From DYMC01 sp035406705 (GTDB lineage: Bacteria; Verrucomicrobiota; Lentisphaeria; Victivallales; GWF2-50-93), in the NCBI GenBank assembly GCA_964426675.1, contig CAYRRM010000030.1, positions 1 through 38,841 of the forward strand: 38,841 nt of DNA, read 5' to 3'. Shown here piece after piece: positions 1-8,268 of this stretch. The translations under genes and the position numbers were made by a program. Every line of letters starts with the position of its first letter. The first letter of the stretch is position 1. The notes below the pieces were generated by a model, which saw only the letters and a program-made list of their open reading frames with translations, was not told the DNA's origin and searched no databases.

Positions 1-534
1 TCCTGATCTCCAAATTCACTTTCTTTTAAGAGGGCGGAAATTTAGCACAGCCTTCGTTAAAATCAAAAAAAATCACATCATTTTTGAGAGACTCTTGAGG
101 GTGCCCCGCAACGGCTTCTAATACTATCTACAATTCCAACTATAATTTTGAGCAGATAATCTTTGTTATTATCTGTTCCTAAATCATAAGAGCCTATCAA
201 CACATAAAACAAAAAAATAATGCTAATATAAAAATATTTGTGATCTGCTAACTTGTGAAAGGTAAATGAGCAGATATATTTTGTAAAAAACAAAAAATGA
301 AGAGTCCCAAAAAACTCAAACCCTGCAAAATCGCAATGAACTGAAAATGGGACAAAAAAATAAAACTTTCAGTAATATTCCCCCTTGATTTGCTATTTTT
401 TTATTAGACATCATTATTATAATGGGGAAAATTCTGGATGTTAATAGATTAAAATTAATAAGCGATAATAAAGAGGAAGAAGACGAAAAGGCACTTGAAG
501 AGAAGAGTAAAAACCCTTTCAAGTGCTGGCATAG
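1..534. other. Gene-poor left edge, no recognisable gene
   Basis: No convincing coding sequence was found here on either strand. The short open frames are AT-rich, lack family motifs and have no plausible ribosome binding site. A perfect 8-bp hairpin (153-160 paired with 168-175, loop of 7) is present but has no T-run, so I do not call it a terminator. The arm sequence AGCAGAT recurs near 242-275 in direct and inverted form. The stretch adjoins broken defence genes and is probably degenerate island-edge DNA. Confidence 0.4.
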
Positions 535-606
535 CAGTTGGAAGAGAGCAAACAACTGGATGAGGAGATAAAAAGAAATCTGGAGAAAATCAGATGGAGG
601 ATATGA
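535..606 (+). pseudogene. Possible 3' remnant of an upstream gene (HsdM-like tail)
   Basis: This is a short frame with no start codon. It reads ...KQLDEEIKRNLEKIRWRI and ends with TGA at 604-606. The stop overlaps the ATG at 603 in a classical ATGA arrangement, which suggests it is the true 3' end of a gene once translationally coupled to the next one. The 'LDEEIKRNLEKI' tail resembles the end of type I HsdM subunits, which often precede AlbA_2-domain genes in restriction operons. Upstream the frame is closed by TAG at 532-534, and the neighbouring frames do not restore a recognisable protein. The identification rests on a short motif only. Confidence 0.25.
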
Positions 607-713
607 AAAAAGAGCAATTTGAATTTCATTTACAACAAGGCGAAGGGTTCAATCTGGAATTCATAGAAAATTCAGAAAAAGTGCGGAGAAAATACGGAAA
701 AAATATTTATTGA
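603..713 (+). pseudogene. Internally deleted AlbA_2-domain ATP-binding protein remnant
   Basis: A 36-codon frame starts at ATG 603 (ATG 594 is in frame upstream). Its first half, KKEQFEFHLQQGEGFNLEF, matches the start of AlbA_2-domain (RecG-like, 'schlafen-like') regulators, which typically begin with an L-x(2)-G-E-x(3)-EFK-type motif. The second half, NSEKVRRKYGKNI, resembles the linker just before the C-terminal winged helix of the same proteins (SEKVREKFGKNI-type). The simplest reading is a gene that lost several hundred central codons, leaving both ends joined in frame. Genes of this family often sit between hsdM and hsdS. It is almost certainly non-functional. Confidence 0.45.
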
Positions 714-788
714 AATCGCTTCAAATCCTTAAAAAACCAGATAATTTGTAAATAATAAATAAATCTTATTAAGGCGAAAAATATAAAT

Positions 789-3320
789 ATGGCAGAAAAA
801 GAGGCAAAAGCTCGCATAAAAATTAACAGGCTCCTTGAGGAAGCAGGATGGCGTTTTTTTGATGACGCGCGTGGTAAAACCAATATCTTATTGGAAAATA
901 ATGTAAAAATAACAAAAGAAAATCTTGATGAATTTGGTGAAGATTTTGAAAGTACAAAATCGGGGTATGCGGATTTTGTGCTCCTGGATGAAAAGGGTTT
1001 TCCTCTGGTGGTGCTGGAAGCAAAATCGGAAAATAAAAATCCTCTCTTTGGCAAGGAACAGGCACGCAAGTATGCAGAGTCGCTTCACTGTCGCTTCGTA
1101 ATTCTTTCTAATGGTAATATTCATTACTTCTGGGATCTGGAACGTGGGAACCCACATATCATAAGTCGTTTTCCTTCCTACGAAACCATAAAAGGATATA
1201 CTACTTTCAAACCTGACAAAAACAGGGTCGTAACTGAGATTGTTGGCAATGATTACATCGTGCTCTCTCAGAAGCCGGATTATAACAAAGATCCTTCTTA
1301 CCTTGATGAAAAAAGCAGAAGAAATTACATTGAGCAAAACAAACTTCGATTCTTGCGCGATTACCAGCTACGGGCTATCAGGGCTATTCAAAATGCAGTG
1401 AAAGAAGGGAAAGACCGTTTTTTGTTTGAAATGGCTACAGGTACGGGTAAAACATTGGTATCAGCAGCGGTTATCAAGCTATTCCTCCGTACCGGCAATG
1501 CCCGCCGGGTCCTATTCCTGGTCGATCGGCTTGAACTCGAAGACCAGGCATACAAAGCATTTGTCCAGTATCTGAAAAATGATTACACCACTGTTATCTA
1601 TAAGGAAAATCGCGAAGACTGGCGAAAGGCTGAAATTGTGGTCTCAACCATTCAGACTTTTCTTGCAAAAAATCGCTACAAAAGGGCATTCTCGCCAGAT
1701 GATTTTGATCTTATTATCTCTGATGAAGCACATAGAAGTATCGGCGGTAACAGTCGGGCCGTTTTTGAATACTTTATCGGCTATAAACTTGGACTTACAG
1801 CCACCCCGAAAAATTATCTCAAAAACATAGATATAACCTCTATTGGAGAAAACGACCCAAGACAACTTGAGCGAAGGTTGCTGCTTGATACTTATAAAAC
1901 CTTTGGTTGCGAAAATGGTGAACCTACATTCCGGTATTCTCTGGTTGATGGAGTAAAAGACGGCTTCCTTGTAAATCCTGTAGTGGTGGATGCCCGAACT
2001 GATATCACCACGCAACTTTTGTCAGACGAAGGTTATGCCGTTGTCATAACAAATAAAGAGGGAGAACAATTTGAGGAAACTTACATTCATAAAGATTTCG
2101 AAAAAAAGTTTTTTTCTGAAAACACAAACGAAGCATTCTGCAAGGCTTTTCTTGAAAATGCATACAGGGACCCCATAAGCGGAGAAATCGGCAAAACAAT
2201 AGTATATTGTGTATCACAAAACCACTCAGCTAAAATTACGCAAATTCTTAACGAAATGGCTGATAAAATCTTTCCCGGTAAATACAACTCAGACTTTGCC
2301 GTTCAGGTTACTTCAAGTATTCTCGGTGCCCAACAGCATACTATCAACTTTACCAATAACAGGCTTTCCGGCTCCGGCAATTTTAATCCTGCATATAAAA
2401 CCAGCAAGACAAGGGTTTGTGTAACTGTTGGCATGATGACCACCGGCTACGATTGCCCGGATATCTTAAACCTCTGTCTTATGAGACCCATATTTTCTCC
2501 TACAGAATTTATCCAGATTAAAGGCAGAGGAACAAGAAAACACAATTTTAGTAATGAATTTATAGACCCATCATTAAAAATTCAAATTGGAGATAAACAA
2601 AAGAACAATTTTAAACTTTTTGATTTCTTTGCTAATTGTGAATACTTTGAAGAAAAATTTAATTATGATGAAATTCTTGAACTACCATCAATTATAAATA
2701 CAGATAATAGCAAAAAAACAGAGCAAATTTTCGAAAAGAATCATTTAATATATAATTCAGTTAACCCTGATAAAATTACCACCCTTCATGAGACGGTTGT
2801 TGGTTACAATGGCATGAAGATTGACAGAATGTACTTCGAAAGGTTTGAAAAAACTATAATAGAGCATCCTGTTATTAGAGAAAAAGCTGAGAGAGGACAA
2901 TGGGAAGAACTTCTTGATTATATCGAAAAAAACATCCTCAACAAGCCTGAGGATTATTTTACACTCGAAAAACTCAGAAAATCAATACATCTGGATCGCC
3001 GGATTACCATGCGCGAAATTATTGAGAAAGTACTGGGCATTATTCCATACTTCAAAACAAGGGATGAACTCCTAAACGAAGAATTTGACAAATTCGACAC
3101 CCGCTATCTTCCAAAAGAAGAGTACTTTGAATATGCTAAAACTGTCTTTAAGGCTTATATCCTCGATGCCGATTTCAGAGCGATTGTTGACAACAAGGAT
3201 TTTGCCCTTTTGAATGTGTCTCCATATGGTGAGGCATATAAGAAATTACCACAGGAATTGAGAAATATAATTCCGGAGTATATTAAAGATTACATCCCGC
3301 TAAATAAATTTGTAGCGTAA
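789..3320 (+). CDS. hsdR: Type I restriction endonuclease subunit R (HsdR, EcoEI-like)
   Basis: This is the motor and nuclease subunit of a type I restriction system (843 aa). It would translocate DNA using ATP and cut it when the cognate M/S complex finds unmodified sites. The N-terminal HSDR_N nuclease domain shows a PD-(D/E)xK pattern: YADFVL (Asp near 61) followed by VVLEAKS (Glu and Lys near 76-78). Then come Walker A ATGTGKT (about 216-222), DEAH (about 311-314), the GLTATP motif and the helicase motif GRGTRK (about 579). The C-terminus ends IKDYIPLNKFVA, typical of the EcoEI_R_C region. The stop lies 2 nt before the ATG at 3323 of the fic gene, so the two may be co-transcribed. The ATG at 789 lacks a strong Shine-Dalgarno sequence. 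Base composition is patchy: a segment near 2530-2800 is clearly more AT-rich than its flanks. Confidence 0.92.
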   Translation: MAEKEAKARIKINRLLEEAGWRFFDDARGKTNILLENNVKITKENLDEFGEDFESTKSGYADFVLLDEKGFPLVVLEAKSENKNPLFGKEQARKYAESLHCRFVILSNGNIHYFWDLERGNPHIISRFPSYETIKGYTTFKPDKNRVVTEIVGNDYIVLSQKPDYNKDPSYLDEKSRRNYIEQNKLRFLRDYQLRAIRAIQNAVKEGKDRFLFEMATGTGKTLVSAAVIKLFLRTGNARRVLFLVDRLELEDQAYKAFVQYLKNDYTTVIYKENREDWRKAEIVVSTIQTFLAKNRYKRAFSPDDFDLIISDEAHRSIGGNSRAVFEYFIGYKLGLTATPKNYLKNIDITSIGENDPRQLERRLLLDTYKTFGCENGEPTFRYSLVDGVKDGFLVNPVVVDARTDITTQLLSDEGYAVVITNKEGEQFEETYIHKDFEKKFFSENTNEAFCKAFLENAYRDPISGEIGKTIVYCVSQNHSAKITQILNEMADKIFPGKYNSDFAVQVTSSILGAQQHTINFTNNRLSGSGNFNPAYKTSKTRVCVTVGMMTTGYDCPDILNLCLMRPIFSPTEFIQIKGRGTRKHNFSNEFIDPSLKIQIGDKQKNNFKLFDFFANCEYFEEKFNYDEILELPSIINTDNSKKTEQIFEKNHLIYNSVNPDKITTLHETVVGYNGMKIDRMYFERFEKTIIEHPVIREKAERGQWEELLDYIEKNILNKPEDYFTLEKLRKSIHLDRRITMREIIEKVLGIIPYFKTRDELLNEEFDKFDTRYLPKEEYFEYAKTVFKAYILDADFRAIVDNKDFALLNVSPYGEAYKKLPQELRNIIPEYIKDYIPLNKFVA

Positions 3321-3322
3321 TT

Positions 3323-4417
3323 ATGGAGTCAAAAATGACTAAATTTATTTTAAAACCATTGCCACCGAATTTTGATTTTGAAACAAAAGCAATATTAAAA
3401 CAGCTTGCAAATTCACATCGATTTCTGGCAGAACTAAAAGGTATGGCCAAAACTATTCCCAATGAGACAATACTTATAAGCACGCTTCCACTTCTCGAGG
3501 CAAAAGAAAGTTCTGCTATAGAAAATATTATAACAACTCATGATGAACTCTATAAGGAAAATATCTTTGAAAATGTTGTCACAAATCCATCTGTCAAAGA
3601 AGTCAGGCAATATTCCAAAGCAATGAATAAAGGGTTTGAAAGCATAAAGGAACACGGTGTTTTAACCAACAATATGATACTTAACATTCAGGAAGAAATA
3701 GTAAAAAATAATGCAGGCTTTAGACGATTACCGGGAACAGAGCTTAAAAATGAAAAAACAGGCCAGACTGTTTATACCCCTCCCCAGACGTATGATGAAA
3801 TTATTAACCTCATGAACAATCTTGAAGCTTATATAAATCATGATCATTTGCATCCCGTAGATCCATTAATTAAAATGGCAATTATTCACTATCAGTTTGA
3901 ATCCATTCACCCTTTTTATGATGGTAATGGACGAACAGGCAGAATAATCAATATATTACTTGTGTTAAAAGGATTGCTCGATTTACCAGTACTGTACCTG
4001 AGCAGTTATATCATCAATACTAAATCTCAATATTACCAGCTGCTTCAAAATGTACGTGATAAAGAAGGCTGGGAAGAATGGATTTTGTATATGCTAAAGG
4101 GTGTTGAGCTGACTTCAAAGGGAACTGTCTATCTTATAACCGAAATTAAAAAACTTATGCAACAGTATAAAAAAGAGATACGGAACAACTATAAATTTTA
4201 TTCCCAGGATTTACTTAACAACCTCTTTAAAAATCCATATACAAAAATAGAATACCTTGAAAAGGACTTAAAAGTACATCGTCAAACAGCTTCAAATTAT
4301 CTGGAACAACTTGTTAATGGCGGTTTACTGAAACGCGAAAAAATCGGAAAACACAATTACTATATAAATAAACCCCTGTTTTTGCTATTTAAAAATTTTG
4401 ATTTGAATAAAACATGA
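3323..4417 (+). CDS. Fic family protein with winged-helix C-terminus
   Basis: Fic proteins transfer AMP or related groups from nucleotides onto target hydroxyls. The catalytic motif HPFYDGNGRTGR (about residues 196-207) is the full HxFx(D/E)GNGRxxR consensus, so the enzyme should be active. The N-terminus carries SSAIEN (about 63-68), matching the (S/T)xxxE(G/N) inhibitory helix, which makes it a self-inhibited class II Fic like Shewanella SoFic. Residues about 315-352 form a winged-helix-like DNA-binding tail (HRQTASNYLEQLVNGGLLKREK). It starts 2 nt after hsdR. A second in-frame ATG at 3335 has GGAG 6 nt upstream and may be the real start. Two palindromes lie directly after its stop and could be bound by the winged helix. 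The role in the island is inferred to be toxin or regulator. Confidence 0.9.
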   Translation: MESKMTKFILKPLPPNFDFETKAILKQLANSHRFLAELKGMAKTIPNETILISTLPLLEAKESSAIENIITTHDELYKENIFENVVTNPSVKEVRQYSKAMNKGFESIKEHGVLTNNMILNIQEEIVKNNAGFRRLPGTELKNEKTGQTVYTPPQTYDEIINLMNNLEAYINHDHLHPVDPLIKMAIIHYQFESIHPFYDGNGRTGRIINILLVLKGLLDLPVLYLSSYIINTKSQYYQLLQNVRDKEGWEEWILYMLKGVELTSKGTVYLITEIKKLMQQYKKEIRNNYKFYSQDLLNNLFKNPYTKIEYLEKDLKVHRQTASNYLEQLVNGGLLKREKIGKHNYYINKPLFLLFKNFDLNKT

Positions 4418-4418
4418 T

Positions 4419-4484
4419 GAAATTTTTTAATTTTTTCGATATGTATTATATAATATGTCGAAATTTTTTAATTTTTTCGACATG
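4419..4484. promoter_or_regulatory. Tandem palindromic sites, 41-bp period (candidate operators)
   Basis: Two copies of a 25-bp element (4419-4443 and 4460-4484) differ at one base and are spaced 41 bp start to start, close to four helical turns. The second copy lies in a palindrome with perfect arms ATGTCGAAA / TTTCGACAT (455-463 and 475-483 of the 4,000s) around an AT core. Between the copies is TATAAT (4449-4454), a possible -10 box for the downstream genes. The arrangement suits a dimeric regulator binding the same DNA face. The nearest candidates are the winged-helix tail of the Fic protein immediately upstream or the RhuM domain downstream. The operator role is inferred. Confidence 0.55.
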
Positions 4485-4517
4485 AGAAAATGGGTATAAC
4501 GAAAGGATAAAAATTAT

Positions 4518-4540
4518 TTACAGGATAAACAAATCCTGTT
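4518..4540. repeat. Short inverted repeat ahead of the hsdR-tail mini-ORF
   Basis: Arms ACAGGAT and ATCCTGT flank a short AT-rich loop. The repeat sits just upstream of a strong Shine-Dalgarno sequence (AAGGAGG, 4547-4553). It could be an mRNA hairpin or a relic of an ACAGGATAAACAGGAT-type dispersed repeat. It lacks a T-run, so it is not a simple terminator. Confidence 0.35.
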
Positions 4541-4563
4541 AATTCTAAGGAGGACAGGTAAAG

Positions 4564-4638
4564 ATGGACACGAAAAAAAAGTTAATTCTTGATTATATCA
4601 ACAAAGACTATGTGCCGCTCAATAAATTTGTGGCGTAG
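4564..4638 (+). pseudogene. 24-codon duplicate of the HsdR C-terminus
   Basis: This open frame reads ...LDYINKDYVPLNKFVA and stops at TAG. It closely matches the last residues of the intact hsdR (PEYIKDYIPLNKFVA), but the nucleotides differ at many third positions. It is therefore the tail of a diverged second hsdR and not a recent copy. It has an in-frame ATG and an AAGGAGG ribosome binding site 10 nt upstream, and ends 5 nt before the ATG at 4644 of the rhuM-fic gene. It is either debris of a lost hsdR or now serves as a leader ORF that delivers ribosomes to the next gene. The homology is clear. The leader function is inferred. Confidence 0.7.
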
Positions 4639-4643
4639 ATGAT

Positions 4644-5654
4644 ATGGTGGTGAATATGGCAAAAAATGATAAAGTAATCATATACAACACAGCTGATGGG
4701 CCTGCCATCGAAGTTCGTCTGGAGGATGAAACTGTATGGCTCTCGCAGAAACAGATGGCAGAACTTTTTGACAAAGATGTCCGGACTATAAACGAACATA
4801 TCAAAAATATCTTTAAAGAAGGGGAATTGGATGCTCATTCAGTTATCCGGAATTTCCGGATAACTGCCTCTGATGGTAAAAATTACAATACAAATTTCTA
4901 CAACCTCGATGTCATCATTTCTGTGGGCTATAGGGTAAAATCTATCCGGGGTACCCAGTTTCGTATCTGGGCTACAAGAGTTCTCCGTGAACATCTCGTT
5001 AAGGGTTTTACATTGAATCCATCGCGTGTAAATGAAAAACTCCTGAGCGATTTGCGCGAAGCCCTGGCTATGATTCGTGCTTCCATCCATACCCCTATGC
5101 TCACAGCCAGTGAAATGCAGGGAATGCTGGAGCTTATCGAACGATATGCATTGGTATGGCAGTGGATACATCAGTATGACAGTAATACTCTGCCCCTGCC
5201 TCCCACACGAAAAGAAACTAGACCTATTACCATTTCCGAGGCCCGCATGTCAATTGGAATGCTGAAAGATTACCTTATAAAAAAACAGGAAGCATCGGAT
5301 CTTTTTGGTTTGGAACGGGATACAAACCTATTTGATAGCGCGTTGAACACTATCTATCAGACCTTTGGAGGAACTGAATTGTACCCTTCTTTTGAGGAGA
5401 AGGCTGCGCATCTGCTCTATTTTATTATTAAAAATCATCCTTTTGTAGATGGAAACAAACGGATAGGGGCGCTCTTATTCATTCAATTTGTTTATCAGAA
5501 TATTTCCAGAGATAAACTTCTGGAAAAATTTAATAATAATGCCCTCACTGCCCTTTGCTATCTGGTTGCCGGAAGTCCTCAGGAACAAAAAGATCAACTT
5601 GTAAGGCTTATAATGCATTTTCTAACCTATGAAGAAAAGGAGACACTATGTTAG
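4644..5654 (+). CDS. RhuM family / Fic-Doc fusion protein
   Basis: This 336-aa two-domain protein resembles proteins annotated 'virulence protein RhuM/Fic/DOC family'. The N-terminal RhuM part (about 1-125) includes VWLSQKQMAELFDKDVRTINEHIKNIF, a helix-turn-helix-like segment, and the conserved YNLDVIISVGYRVKS. The C-terminal part carries HPFVDGNKR (about 265-273), the Doc-type Fic motif. Doc-type proteins may phosphorylate or AMPylate targets. The motif ends GNKR instead of GNGR, as in Doc. RhuM genes are common passengers of type I restriction loci. An internal ATG at 4656 (MAKND...) is an equally good start. The 3' end overlaps the start of the hsdMS gene by 7 nt, implying translational coupling. 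Confidence 0.85.
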   Translation: MVVNMAKNDKVIIYNTADGPAIEVRLEDETVWLSQKQMAELFDKDVRTINEHIKNIFKEGELDAHSVIRNFRITASDGKNYNTNFYNLDVIISVGYRVKSIRGTQFRIWATRVLREHLVKGFTLNPSRVNEKLLSDLREALAMIRASIHTPMLTASEMQGMLELIERYALVWQWIHQYDSNTLPLPPTRKETRPITISEARMSIGMLKDYLIKKQEASDLFGLERDTNLFDSALNTIYQTFGGTELYPSFEEKAAHLLYFIIKNHPFVDGNKRIGALLFIQFVYQNISRDKLLEKFNNNALTALCYLVAGSPQEQKDQLVRLIMHFLTYEEKETLC

Positions 5655-8164
5655 ACATAGACACCAAACGACGCATTGATACCGCCCGCGATATACTGGT
5701 GGGCAAGGTACCCGACCCCAAAAGTCAGGTTGAGCAAATCACCATTGCTCTTATCTACAAGTTTATGGACGATATGGACAAAGAAGCCGTGGAACTGGGC
5801 GGCAAACCATCGTTCTTCTCCGGCGAATACGAAAAATACAGCTGGCGAAAGATTTTTGATCCCCATTTGGGCGGCTATGAGATGCTGAACCTCTATGCCG
5901 ATGCTATCACCCGTATGAGCCAGAACCCAAAACTGCCCGAACTCTTCCGCAATATCTTTAAAAACGCTTATCTCCCCTACCGCGACCCGGAAACCCTGAA
6001 GCTTTTTTTAAAAACTATAAACGAATTTACTTACGACCATAGCGAACGGCTTGGCGATGCTTTTGAGTATCTTTTATCTGTCCTTGGCAGTCAGGGCGAT
6101 GCAGGACAGTTTAGAACCCCGCGGCACATCATAGATTTTATGGTGGAGGTAACGAGCCCAAAGAAAAACGAAACTATTCTTGATCCTGCATGCGGCACAG
6201 CAGGATTTCTCATCTCTGCCTATAAACATATATTGCGCGAAAACACCAGCGAAAAATACAAAAGTACCAATGGCAATAACGGCACATACCGTGCAGACCT
6301 GCTTACCACAGAGGAAAGGAAAAAGCTTCTTTCCAACTTCAAGGGTTATGACATCTCGCCGGATATGGTGCGACTCTCTCTTGTCAATATGTATTTGCAC
6401 GGATTTGTGCAGCCGCAGATTTACGAATACGACACTCTCACCAGTGAAGACCGGTGGAACGAGTATGCCGATATCATCCTTGCCAATCCGCCTTTTATGA
6501 CGCCAAAGGGTGGGATAAAACCCCACAGGCGTTTTAGTGTGCAGAGCAACCGCAGTGAAGTGCTGTTTGTGGATTACATTGCCGAGCACCTGACTCCCAC
6601 AGGCAGGGCAGCTGTAATTGTACCTGAAGGGATAATCTTTCAGAGCGCCAATGCTTACAAGCAACTGCGGAAAATGCTTGTAGAAAATGCCCTGATAGCC
6701 GTAGTATCTCTGCCAGCTGGTGTGTTTAATCCTTACTCTGGTGTAAAGACCTCTATTCTGATTATGGACAAACAGCTGGCAAAGAAAACCGACTCAATAC
6801 TGTTTGTAAAGATTGAAAATGACGGGTACGACCTCGGTGCACAACGCCGACCCATTGAAAAAAACGACCTGCCCGATGCATTGAAACTATTGTGCGAATA
6901 TATGGAAGCCGTTCGCAGCGGCAAGGCGGATGCATTTACTACGGAAGGCAAGCCCTGCAGTGCACTGCTGGTAAAGAAAGAAAAACTGGCAGAGAATAGA
7001 GAGTACAACCTCACAGCAGACCGCTACCGCGTGGTGGAGAGAAGAGGTCATCAGAAATGGCCGATGGTGAGATTGGGGGAGGTGTGTGAGATAAACTTCG
7101 GTGAAAGAATAACTAAAAAAGAAAATGAGGGAAGTATTTATCCGGTTTATGGTGGTGGAGGTGAGAGTTTTAGAACAGATAAATACAATAGAGAAAATGA
7201 GTATGTGATTTCCCGATTCGCTATGTCAGAAAATTGCGTACGTTTTGTCAAAGGTAAATTCTGGCTTTTAGATTCAGGTGGAACTATTGAAATTAATGAA
7301 AATTTCAAAAAAAAGGTTTTAAAGGATTATATAGGTAATATTTTATTGTCAATACAATCAAATATTTACAAATTAGGAAGAGGACATGCTCAAAAAAATC
7401 TTGATATTAAAGAGTTTAAAAATATTCTCATCCCCCTCCCCCCGCTTGAAGTGCAGCAGGAGATAGTAGCTGAGATAGAGGGTTATCAGAAGCTGATAGA
7501 CGGTTGCCGTCAGGTTGTAAATAGCTGGAAACCCGATGTAGATGGCTATCTGGATGAGGAATTGAAGCAGTACATCGAAGAACACCCTGAACGCCACCCT
7601 GAGCTTGCCGAAGGCTGGCAAATGGTGAAACTGGGAGAGGTAGGTAAAATTTGCATGTGTAAAAGGATCTTTAAGGAACAAACAAGGCCTAAAGGTGAAA
7701 TTCCTTTTTATAAAATAGGAACATTTGGAGGGGATGCCGATTCTTTTATCAACAAAGAATTATTTGAAGAATATAGGAATAAATATCCTTATCCGAAAAA
7801 GGGAGAAATTTTAATTTCGACTTCCGGTACAATAGGTAAAACTATTATATTTAATGGTGAACCTTCATATTTTCAGGATTCAAATATTGTATGGTTATCT
7901 CATGATGAATCAAAAATTTTAAATAAATTTTTATATTATATTTATCAAAATATTACTTGGTTACCCGAGAAAGGTGTGACTGTTGCAAGATTATACAATA
8001 AAATTATTGAGCAAACAAAAATCCCCCTCCCTCCTCTTTCCGTTCAGCAGCGAATTGTTGACCGTATCGAAGCCGAGCGCAAGGTCATCGACGGCTGCCG
8101 GGAGTTGATTAAAATTTATGAAGAGAATATTAAAAGGGTGATTGATAGGGTCTGGGGGGAGTGA
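5648..8164 (+). CDS. hsdMS: Type I DNA methyltransferase-specificity fusion (HsdM-HsdS)
   Basis: One 838-aa chain joins a full N6-adenine methyltransferase to a full specificity subunit. The M half has SAM motif I DPACGTAGF (about 178-186) and catalytic motif IV NPPF (about 279-282). The S half starts near residue 470 (WPMVRLGEV) and contains two target-recognition domains, each ended by a conserved region: PLPPLEVQQEIV (near 597) and PLPPLSVQQRIV (near 793). The second domain starts near 656 (GWQMVKLGEV). M and S are usually separate genes, so this is a read-through fusion with no obvious long linker. The two variable recognition regions (about 7085-7420 and 7640-8015) are far more AT-rich than the M part and the conserved repeats, as expected for swapped recognition domains. 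It partners the hsdR at 789-3320. Confidence 0.9.
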   Translation: MLDIDTKRRIDTARDILVGKVPDPKSQVEQITIALIYKFMDDMDKEAVELGGKPSFFSGEYEKYSWRKIFDPHLGGYEMLNLYADAITRMSQNPKLPELFRNIFKNAYLPYRDPETLKLFLKTINEFTYDHSERLGDAFEYLLSVLGSQGDAGQFRTPRHIIDFMVEVTSPKKNETILDPACGTAGFLISAYKHILRENTSEKYKSTNGNNGTYRADLLTTEERKKLLSNFKGYDISPDMVRLSLVNMYLHGFVQPQIYEYDTLTSEDRWNEYADIILANPPFMTPKGGIKPHRRFSVQSNRSEVLFVDYIAEHLTPTGRAAVIVPEGIIFQSANAYKQLRKMLVENALIAVVSLPAGVFNPYSGVKTSILIMDKQLAKKTDSILFVKIENDGYDLGAQRRPIEKNDLPDALKLLCEYMEAVRSGKADAFTTEGKPCSALLVKKEKLAENREYNLTADRYRVVERRGHQKWPMVRLGEVCEINFGERITKKENEGSIYPVYGGGGESFRTDKYNRENEYVISRFAMSENCVRFVKGKFWLLDSGGTIEINENFKKKVLKDYIGNILLSIQSNIYKLGRGHAQKNLDIKEFKNILIPLPPLEVQQEIVAEIEGYQKLIDGCRQVVNSWKPDVDGYLDEELKQYIEEHPERHPELAEGWQMVKLGEVGKICMCKRIFKEQTRPKGEIPFYKIGTFGGDADSFINKELFEEYRNKYPYPKKGEILISTSGTIGKTIIFNGEPSYFQDSNIVWLSHDESKILNKFLYYIYQNITWLPEKGVTVARLYNKIIEQTKIPLPPLSVQQRIVDRIEAERKVIDGCRELIKIYEENIKRVIDRVWGE

Positions 8165-8193
8165 GAAATAAAAGAACTGAAAAGTGGAATTAT

Positions 8194-8268
8194 ATGAGAC
8201 AATCAAAAGTACTTTTAGATACAAATATAATTAAAGTCTGCAGAAAAACTTTTTGTTCAAAATGCTAA
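8194..8268 (+). pseudogene. Truncated PIN-domain gene start
   Basis: A 24-codon frame begins MRQSKVLLDTNIIKVC and stops soon after. The 'VLLDTNII' string is the usual first strand of PIN-domain ribonucleases (VapC-like), including the first catalytic Asp. Everything beyond about 14 residues is missing. It lies directly behind the hsdMS gene, where a toxin-antitoxin gene would be typical. I read it as a remnant, not a functional peptide. The family call rests on a short motif. Confidence 0.45.

Noticed and set aside
78..293. 71-codon minus-strand frame at the left edge
   Set aside because: It has no ribosome binding site, no family motif and biased AT-rich composition. It is not supported as a gene.
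324..335. TGCAAAATCGCA near the left edge
   Set aside because: It lacks one G compared with the iterated palindrome, so it was not counted. Likewise TGCGAATTTCACA at 17313 has a mismatch and was only noted.
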